NCBI GenBank assembly: GCA_903876615.1
Contig: CAIRAS010000430.1
Location: forward strand, 1 to 6,396
Direction: 5' to 3'
From: an uncultured Holophagaceae bacterium
Lineage (GTDB): Bacteria; Acidobacteriota; Holophagae; Holophagales; Holophagaceae
DNA length: 6,396 bases
The position numbers and the translations under genes are program-made. Positions 1-4,938 of the stretch are shown here, one piece after another. Below the pieces are notes generated by a model. The model made no database searches. It saw nothing but the letters and a program-made list of their open reading frames with translations, and was not told the DNA's origin. Positions within the stretch are counted from its first letter, which is position 1; each line of letters begins with the position of its first letter.

Positions 1-2184
1 ACCACCGTTATTGACGTTGGCGAAGCCGCCGCCCGTATTCACCTGCCACTGGTAGCCGAGGCCGGTCCCCGTGGCGCTGACGCTGAAGCTGGTGTTCCCC
101 CCCGCCGTCACTGTGGCGTTGCCCGGCTGGGCCGTGATGGCCGGCGCCGTGTTCACGGTCAGCGTGGCCACGCTGGACGTGGCCGCCGGAGCCACGGTGC
201 CGGTCACCACCACCTGGTATTGGGTGCCACCCATGCCCGCCGTGGCGCCGGTGATGGACAGCGTCGCCGACGTGGCGCCCGAGTAGACCCCGCCGTTGGT
301 GACGTTGGCGAAGGCCCCGCCGCTGCTCACCTGCCACTGGTAGCTGAGGCCCGCCCCGGTGGCACTGACGGTGAAGCTGGTGTTGCCCCCGGCCGTCACC
401 GCCGCGTTGCCCGGCTGGGCCGTGATGGCTGGCGGAGCAAGCACGGTCAAGGTGGCGGCGCTGGAGGTGACGGTCGGCGCGATGACGCCGCCGACGATCA
501 CCTGATATTGGTAGCCGTGCATGCCCAAGGTGGCGCCGACGAGGCTCAAGGTGGCTGTGGTGGCGCCGTTGTAGACCCCGCCGTTGCTGAGGTTGGTGAA
601 GCCTGAACCGGGGTTCACCTGCCACTGATAGGAGGTCGCCGCCGTCGCCGTCACGGAGAAGCTGGTGTTTCCACCGGTCGCCACCGTGGCGTTGGCCGGC
701 TGAGCAGAGATACCCGGTGCCGCCCCAACCGACAGGGTGACGGGCGTCGAATAGGTCGAAGCGGCCGGCGACCCGCAGCCCAGCATCTGGACCTCGTAGA
801 GGTAGCCATTCATCGGCGCGGTGGCATTGCTGATGGTGAGGGTGGCCGACCACCAGTTGGCGTAGACGCCAGCGGCGCTGGAGATGGTGGTGAAGCCCGA
901 GCCGGTGTTCACCTTCCAGATGTAGGACAGGGCCGAGCCGGCCACCACGCTGAACGTGGTGTTGCCCCCCACGTCGATGGCCCGGTCCACGGGCTGGCTG
1001 CTGATGGCGGGCGTGCAGATGACGGTCAGGACCGCCGCGCTGGAAGTGACCGGCGCCCCCACCGTGCCGGTCACGATGACCCGGTACTGGTTGCCGGTCA
1101 TGGTCGTGGCCACCCAGATCGACAGGGCGGAACCCGTCATCCCGCTGTAGTTCACGTTGTCCGTGACGTTCGCCCAGCCACTCCCGGTGTTCATCTGCCA
1201 CTGGTAGGTGAGGCCATAGCCGGTGGCCGACACCGTGAAGAGGGAGATGGCGTGATAGTTGAACGTGCTGCTGGCGTCGGCGGGCTGGACCGTGATGGCC
1301 GCCGTATCCCTGACGGCCAAGGTCACCGTGCTGGAAATGGTCGTCAGGGCGAGGGCGCCGGTGGCGATCAGACGGTAGGTCGTGCCGTCCATGCCCGCCG
1401 TGGCCGAGGTGATGGTGAGGCTGGTCGTCGTCGCCCCGGAGTAGACCCCGCCGTCGCTCACATCGGTCCAGGCCCCTGCTCCGAGCTTCGACTGCCAGCG
1501 ATAGGACGTGGCACCAGTCACCGCGGCGGCGAAGGTGGCGTTGGCGCCGGTGGCAATGGTGGCGCTGGCGGGCTGGCTGGTGAAGCTGGGCGCCGTCACC
1601 ACGGTCAGGCTCGCTGGGTCAGAGGTGATCACCTGCGGACTGGCCGCGGCGGAACCGGTGAGGACGACCCGATACTGGTAGCCGCTCATGCCGAGGGTGA
1701 CCCCGTTGAGGGTCAAGGTCGCCGTGGTGGCGCCGCTGGTGACCCCGCCATTGCTGAGGTTTGTGAAGCCCGCACCCGTGTTCACCTGCCACTGGTAGGA
1801 GCTGACATAGCTGGCACCGACGGTAAAGGTGGCAGCCCCAGCCGCGGCGATGGTCACACTGACCGGCTGCGTCTGGATGCTGGGCGAAGGCGGCGGGACC
1901 ACGGTCAGCAGGGCCGCAGTGGAAGTGACGCTCGAGGGGACAGCCCCCGTGGCGCCCGTCACCACGACCCGGTAGCGATAGCCATTCAGGTTGGCCGGGA
2001 CCCCGGTGATGAGCAGGGAGGCCGCAGTGGCACCGGCGTAGACCCCGCCGTTCGTGAGGTCGACATAGCCCGACCCCGGGTTAACCTGCCACTGGAAGGC
2101 GCGGGCGCCGCTGGCCTGCACCGTGAGAGCCGTGTCCAGGCCGATGTAGGCGGTGGTGTCGGCGGGCTGAGCCAGGATGGCTGG
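1..2184 (-). repeat. Tandem array of bacterial Ig-like domains, seven complete and one partial
   Basis: Within the protein the domains are: D1 874-973 (bases 1885-2184), D2 974-1071 (1591-1884), D3 1072-1168 (1300-1590), D4 1169-1264 (1012-1299), D5 1265-1362 (718-1011), D6 1363-1457 (433-717), D7 1458-1553 (145-432), D8 from 1554 (1-144, cut). Each starts near (P)-x-I-x-x-QP, then has T/S-F-x-V, the core Y-Q-W-Q, usually NGGVYxGAT, a Tyr near position 71 and ends in LTV. The core tryptophan is kept in all eight. The cysteine pair of classical immunoglobulins is absent, as is common in bacterial Ig-like repeats. D6-D8 are the most alike; D5 is the most divergent. The array probably forms a rigid stalk carrying the propeller. 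Confidence 0.9.
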
Positions 2185-4803
2185 CGTTTGGGGGGGACCG
2201 ATGGACTGCCAGACGCCGCGCCCATAGGTGGCGGCCCGGATGAAGCTGGCGTCGGGGGCGATGTAGAAATCGGGAACCCCGACCATGGGCAGGCCCACCC
2301 CGTACCGGGACCAGGTGGCCCCCGAGTCCGTGGAGACATAGATCCCGAAGTCCGTGCCAGCCAGGAGGGTGGTGTGGTTCGTGGGATCGTTCTGGATGAT
2401 GTGGACCGGCCCCCCGAAGGTCACGCCGTTGCCCGAGGGGAAGCCGGCACCCTCGATGTTCTGCCAGGTGGTGCCCCCATCTGCGGAGCGCCAGAGGTGC
2501 TGGATGGTGGGGCCCCAGCCGGCGTAGGCCGAAGCGGCGTAGAGAATGTTGTCGTTGGTGGTGTCGAACCAGATGTAGCTGAGGGCGACTTCCACTCCGC
2601 CCGCGGCGTAGACGGCGCCCTTGTCGGTCCAGGTGGCGCCACCGTCGGCGCTGATCCAGCAGTGGGTCGCATCCACGATGGCCAGCTTGTTGGGATCCAG
2701 CGAGGAGGTATTGAAGTTCCGGATGTAGGGCGACGGGTAGCTGCTGGGAAAGCCGACCATGCTGCAGGGGACCCAGGACTGCCCGAAGTTGGTGGACTTG
2801 TGCAGCTTGTAGCTGGTGGCGGTGTAGGCCGTGTTGCTGGTGGCATCGGCCCGCCCCGGTTCCACCCGGGTGTGGAAAGGGGCGCCACCGGTTACGTCGA
2901 TGCCGCCGTTCCCGTCGTGGAAAGTGTCTCCGCCGTCGGTGCTGTAGCCCAGGTTCACGCTGTAGCCCGAGGCGATGATCTTGTTGCCATCCAGCTTGTG
3001 GATCAGGGTTCCGAAGCCATCGCCCGTGGCGTAGGCCTCATCGAACTGGGTGCTGGTGGCCAGGGTCGCGCCGGTACGGCGCCGGGTGCTGTTGTCCTGG
3101 AGGCCGATGGTCACCCGGTCGTTGGAACCCACCGGGTTGGTGGCCGCCGTGGAGCCCAGGTGATAGACCAGGTGGGTGCTCAGGCCCTCGTTGTGCCGGT
3201 TGTCCACAAAAGTGTTGTCGGTGAGGGGCGGATTGCCGGTCTGCCGGATGGGCGGGGTGGCGCGGAAGGGGTCCCAGAACACCGAGAGTCCGCCGTCAGT
3301 CCCTACGTAGAGGGTGGACCCGTCCGGGGACCAGACCGCCGCGTGCTTGTCGGCATGGGAGTAGACCGGCAGGCCTGCCCAGGTGTACCAGCCGGTCAGC
3401 CAGGTCCAGGTGGAGCCCCCATTGGTGGACCGGTAGAAGCCCAGGTTGCTGCCCGTGAAGACCTTGGTGGTGGCGACGGAGGTCTCGGTCGGACTCACGG
3501 CCAGGCACTGGTTGTACTCGCCTTGCTCCCCATCCGTGCCGCCAGCGCTCTTGAACAGCGCTGCGGGGACCGTGGCATCGGGTACGAGGGTGTAGTTGCG
3601 GCCACCATCCGTACTGAGGAAGACACCCTTGAACATGGTCCGGCCAGGCGTTATCTGGGCGATGCCCCAGACATTGAGGTTGCCTGAGGCCTTGTTGCTC
3701 CTGAGGGTGATGCGGCCGATGTTCGCCACGGAGGTGGGGCTGGTGCCGGAGAGGGTCGCCTGAGTCCAGGTGATGCCGCCATCGGAGGAATACCAGGCGG
3801 TGCCGGTATTCGGAGTCGCCGTGATCTGGAGGCTGGCGACCAGGTTCTGGGACGAGCTGCCCACCTGCTCCACGGACCAGATGCGGTCGCCATAGCCATT
3901 GGGTCCCAGCACCCGGTTCCCCGTGGCATCGCTGCCGAAGGAGGCGCCGCCATCCGTGGACCGGAAGAGCCCGGCATTGCCGCCGGCGAGGAGCGTCGTC
4001 TCGTTCACGGGGAAGATGCACGAGATGTAGTCGGAGGCGTAGAGCCCGCAGAGGTTGACCTTGGAGGTCTCAGTCCAGCTCGTGCCGCCGTCGGTGCTCC
4101 GGAAGAAGCCCTTGCCGTAGCTGGCCGCGAAGTCCCCGGAGCCGATGAACAGGGTGCCGCCGCTGGGCGACAGGGCCACCGCCCCCAGGGGGATGTTCCC
4201 GGTAGAGGAAGCCATGGGCAGGGAGTCGGTCAGGGGCGTCCAGGTCCAGGTGGCATCGGCGTTCGGCTGGTCCGCGGTGGTGGTCTTCCAGAGCCCGCCG
4301 TTGGAGGAAGCCAGATACAGGGTCTTGCCGTCCGGGGAGAGCGCCAGGCCGTTGGGGGCGATGCGGCCCGAGTCGATGTCGGGGTTGTTGATTCCGGAGT
4401 AGGTGGAGACGCCCTTGGTGGGGCCGATGCAGGACCAGGTGACCGTGTTCGAGGACTGGATCGCGGGTCGTTCGGGTCCCCCGGCCAGCGGCTCCCGGAA
4501 GGAGCCCGCGAACCGCAGCAGGTGCGCTGTGGCCACCTGCTGCTTGTAGGCCTGGTGCTCCGGCGTGGGCTGGCCGCCCCGCCACCCGAGCTCGTCCAGG
4601 TGCCGCTCAAGCTGACGGTCTTCGTAGGGCGGCGCCCGGAACCCTTCAGGGCGCCGCTTGGGGGGCGGGATGAGCCGGACCTCCTGGGGATCCTGGGCCG
4701 AGGCCAGGGCGAAGAGGCACCCCGCCCCCGCCAGGAGGAGCAGGCGAAACCTGGAAGGGCGCCCCCTCTGAGTTGCCGGACAGTCCCGGCGGCCACCGGA
4801 CAT
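1..4803 (-). CDS. Secreted Asp-box (BNR) beta-propeller protein with tandem Ig-like domains, 3' end outside window
   Basis: One reading frame of 1601 codons runs from the ATG at 4803 to the left window edge without a stop, so the C-terminus is missing. Domains in order: signal peptide (1-36), charged linker (37-119), sortilin/VPS10-like propeller region (about 120-868), Ig-like domains (from 874). Ten Asp boxes (S-x-D/N-x-G-x-x-aromatic) start at residues 236, 282, 339, 397, 459, 621, 670, 718, 773 and 824. The propeller opens with W-x-x-IGP (123-128) and GGLWKT (169-174), and closes with ATYGRGVW (858-865), as in exported bacterial BNR proteins. I see no sialidase F/Y-RIP motif, so enzyme activity is not claimed. 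Likely role: extracellular binding, adhesion or polysaccharide recognition. The start is firm because an in-frame TAA lies 16 codons upstream; only a GTG at 4818 competes. Coding status is near certain, function is not. Confidence 0.93.
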   Translation of the reverse strand, partial: MSGGRRDCPATQRGRPSRFRLLLLAGAGCLFALASAQDPQEVRLIPPPKRRPEGFRAPPYEDRQLERHLDELGWRGGQPTPEHQAYKQQVATAHLLRFAGSFREPLAGGPERPAIQSSNTVTWSCIGPTKGVSTYSGINNPDIDSGRIAPNGLALSPDGKTLYLASSNGGLWKTTTADQPNADATWTWTPLTDSLPMASSTGNIPLGAVALSPSGGTLFIGSGDFAASYGKGFFRSTDGGTSWTETSKVNLCGLYASDYISCIFPVNETTLLAGGNAGLFRSTDGGASFGSDATGNRVLGPNGYGDRIWSVEQVGSSSQNLVASLQITATPNTGTAWYSSDGGITWTQATLSGTSPTSVANIGRITLRSNKASGNLNVWGIAQITPGRTMFKGVFLSTDGGRNYTLVPDATVPAALFKSAGGTDGEQGEYNQCLAVSPTETSVATTKVFTGSNLGFYRSTNGGSTWTWLTGWYTWAGLPVYSHADKHAAVWSPDGSTLYVGTDGGLSVFWDPFRATPPIRQTGNPPLTDNTFVDNRHNEGLSTHLVYHLGSTAATNPVGSNDRVTIGLQDNSTRRRTGATLATSTQFDEAYATGDGFGTLIHKLDGNKIIASGYSVNLGYSTDGGDTFHDGNGGIDVTGGAPFHTRVEPGRADATSNTAYTATSYKLHKSTNFGQSWVPCSMVGFPSSYPSPYIRNFNTSSLDPNKLAIVDATHCWISADGGATWTDKGAVYAAGGVEVALSYIWFDTTNDNILYAASAYAGWGPTIQHLWRSADGGTTWQNIEGAGFPSGNGVTFGGPVHIIQNDPTNHTTLLAGTDFGIYVSTDSGATWSRYGVGLPMVGVPDFYIAPDASFIRAATYGRGVWQSIGPPQTPAILAQPADTTAYIGLDTALTVQASGARAFQWQVNPGSGYVDLTNGGVYAGATAASLLITGVPANLNGYRYRVVVTGATGAVPSSVTSTAALLTVVPPPSPSIQTQPVSVTIAAAGAATFTVGASYVSSYQWQVNTGAGFTNLSNGGVTSGATTATLTLNGVTLGMSGYQYRVVLTGSAAASPQVITSDPASLTVVTAPSFTSQPASATIATGANATFAAAVTGATSYRWQSKLGAGAWTDVSDGGVYSGATTTSLTITSATAGMDGTTYRLIATGALALTTISSTVTLAVRDTAAITVQPADASSTFNYHAISLFTVSATGYGLTYQWQMNTGSGWANVTDNVNYSGMTGSALSIWVATTMTGNQYRVIVTGTVGAPVTSSAAVLTVICTPAISSQPVDRAIDVGGNTTFSVVAGSALSYIWKVNTGSGFTTISSAAGVYANWWSATLTISNATAPMNGYLYEVQMLGCGSPAASTYSTPVTLSVGAAPGISAQPANATVATGGNTSFSVTATAATSYQWQVNPGSGFTNLSNGGVYNGATTATLSLVGATLGMHGYQYQVIVGGVIAPTVTSSAATLTVLAPPAITAQPGNAAVTAGGNTSFTVSATGAGLSYQWQVSSGGAFANVTNGGVYSGATSATLSITGATAGMGGTQYQVVVTGTVAPAATSSVATLTVNTAPAITAQPGNATVTAGGNTSFSVSATGTGLGYQWQVNTGGGFANVNNGG
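2200..4446 (-). other. Asp-box beta-propeller region (VPS10/sortilin-like BNR type)
   Basis: Residues about 120-868 contain ten Asp boxes plus YVTN-like strands of the form SPDGxTLYxxS/G (155-166, 492-502). At 749 residues the size fits either one ten-bladed sortilin-like propeller or two seven-bladed propellers as in GH74 enzymes; sequence reading alone cannot decide. Between the fifth (466) and sixth (621) boxes lies the most family-specific stretch: H483-x-D485-x-H487, then GTDGG (501-505), GLQDN (567-571) and GDG (594-596). From memory these correspond to the H-x-D-x-H, DGG and G-x-QDNG signatures of exported BNR proteins annotated as glycosyl hydrolase-like. Cysteines at 252 and 262 are close enough to form a disulfide, which would suit an exported protein. 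Confidence 0.82.
4447..4695 (-). other. Charged, probably helical linker between signal peptide and propeller
   Basis: Residues 37-119 precede the first propeller motif. The first part is proline- and arginine-rich (PPPKRRPEG at 47-55). The part from about 61 to 104 is rich in Glu, Arg, Gln, His and Leu and lacks the Gly/Thr/Ser richness of the rest of the protein, which suggests a short helical segment. No known domain is recognised. It could be a pro-region, a packing helix against the propeller, or only a spacer. Confidence 0.5.
4696..4803 (-). other. Sec-type signal peptide of the propeller/Ig protein
   Basis: Residues 1-36 have a long arginine-rich n-region (R5, R6, R13, R15, R18, R20), a hydrophobic core (L21 to L34) and a small-residue site ALASA before Q37, which fits signal peptidase I cleavage after A36. 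C29 lies in the hydrophobic core, but the residues before it (G-A-G) lack the Leu/Val/Ile at -3 of a lipobox, so lipidation is unlikely. The arginines are not arranged as a twin-arginine motif next to the core. The n-region of about 20 residues is longer than usual, and no ATG, GTG or TTG lies between codon 1 and the core, so a shorter start is not available. Confidence 0.82.
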
Positions 4804-4818
4804 GCAGACCCCAGACAC
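4804..4818 (-). promoter_or_regulatory. Weak ribosome binding site deciding the start of the propeller gene
   Basis: Reading toward the gene, GGGG (4812-4809) sits 5 bases before the ATG at 4803. It is a poor Shine-Dalgarno match but the only purine run near the start. An in-frame GTG at 4818 is a possible alternative start, but nothing purine-rich precedes it and a 7 bp hairpin begins only two bases upstream, so the ATG is preferred. Confidence 0.4.
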
Positions 4819-4820
4819 GC

Positions 4821-4838
4821 GGGACGGGGGACCGTCCC
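4821..4838 (-). promoter_or_regulatory. Perfect 7 bp hairpin in the predicted 5' leader
   Basis: GGGACGG (4838-4832 read on the minus strand) pairs with CCGTCCC (4827-4821) around a TCCC loop. If the promoter above is right, the transcript would begin at or very close to the first stem base. A terminal hairpin of this kind can protect an mRNA from 5'-dependent decay. The stem ends about eight bases before the GGGG ribosome-binding candidate, so it need not block translation. No poly-U tract follows, which argues against an attenuator. Confidence 0.45.
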
Positions 4839-4840
4839 AG

Positions 4841-4855
4841 CTGTCTTATCGACAG
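4841..4855. promoter_or_regulatory. Inverted repeat over the -10 element
   Basis: CTGTC (4841-4845) and GACAG (4851-4855) are perfect inverted 5 bp arms around TTATC. The repeat covers the candidate -10 hexamer, a usual place for a repressor operator. Arms of this length occur by chance fairly often, so regulation is only a possibility. Confidence 0.25.
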
Positions 4856-4873
4856 GTGCTGACCCTGGGTAAA
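4845..4873 (-). promoter_or_regulatory. Candidate sigma70-like promoter for the propeller/Ig gene
   Basis: On the minus strand TTTACC (4873-4868) and GATAAG (4850-4845) are separated by exactly 17 bp. Each hexamer matches 4 of 6 consensus positions. Initiation would be expected near G4838, giving a leader of about 35 nt. It lies in the only noncoding stretch upstream of the gene and is more AT-rich than its surroundings. The call rests on pattern matching only. Confidence 0.42.
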
Positions 4874-4885
4874 GAACCTAGGTCA
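4860..4885. promoter_or_regulatory. Inverted repeat flanking the -35 element
   Basis: TGACC (4860-4864) and GGTCA (4881-4885) are inverted arms 16 bp apart, with the candidate -35 hexamer (4868-4873) between them. Inside lie two smaller palindromes: ACCC-T-GGGT (4862-4870) and ACCTAGGT (4876-4883). The density of dyad symmetry suggests a protein binding site; no regulator is recognised. Confidence 0.25.
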
Positions 4886-4912
4886 CAAGATGCCGAGGGC
4901 GAATGACTCAGT

Positions 4913-4929
4913 CCGGGTCGCTGCCCCGG
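4913..4929 (-). terminator. Weak hairpin after the nitronate monooxygenase stop codon
   Basis: CCGGG and CCCGG form a 5 bp all-GC stem with a 7-base loop, beginning nine bases after the TGA at 4941-4939. No U-run follows, so it is not a convincing intrinsic terminator. It may be a 3'-end stabilising hairpin, with termination left to Rho or absent. Confidence 0.3.
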
Positions 4930-4938
4930 TTTCAGCAA

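Noticed and set aside
8..1201. Minus-strand frame of 397 codons with its own repeats
   Set aside because: It is an out-of-frame reading of the Ig array. Its His/Arg/Gly-rich repeats merely echo the DNA periodicity of the real domains.
1..2184. Periodic similarity that could be taken for a CRISPR array or DNA satellite
   Set aside because: The repeat period is 285-300 bp, divergence is mainly at synonymous and loop positions, and every unit is an in-frame protein domain.
1252..3687. Open frame of 811 codons on the plus strand
   Set aside because: It lies wholly antisense to the propeller/Ig gene, is rich in Gly, Arg, Val and Asp as expected from the complement of GC3-rich coding DNA, and shows no recognisable domain. 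The minus-strand frame has clear Asp boxes and Ig motifs in the same bases.
2200..4446. Assignment of the propeller as a sialidase
   Set aside because: Asp boxes alone do not define a sialidase. I found no F/Y-RIP motif, and the opening and closing motifs fit sortilin-like BNR proteins better.
3296..4585. Several overlapping minus-strand frames (3296-4021, 3651-3977, 4070-4585) that might suggest a frameshifted gene
   Set aside because: The propeller frame reads without interruption through the whole interval with correctly spaced Asp boxes, so there is no frameshift and these are alternate-frame readings.
4522..4872. Plus-strand frame of 116 codons starting with a hydrophobic, signal-like segment
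   Set aside because: It is antisense to the start of the propeller gene and runs through its promoter. The leucine-rich start is the complement of codons in the linker, and there is no ribosome site or recognisable domain.
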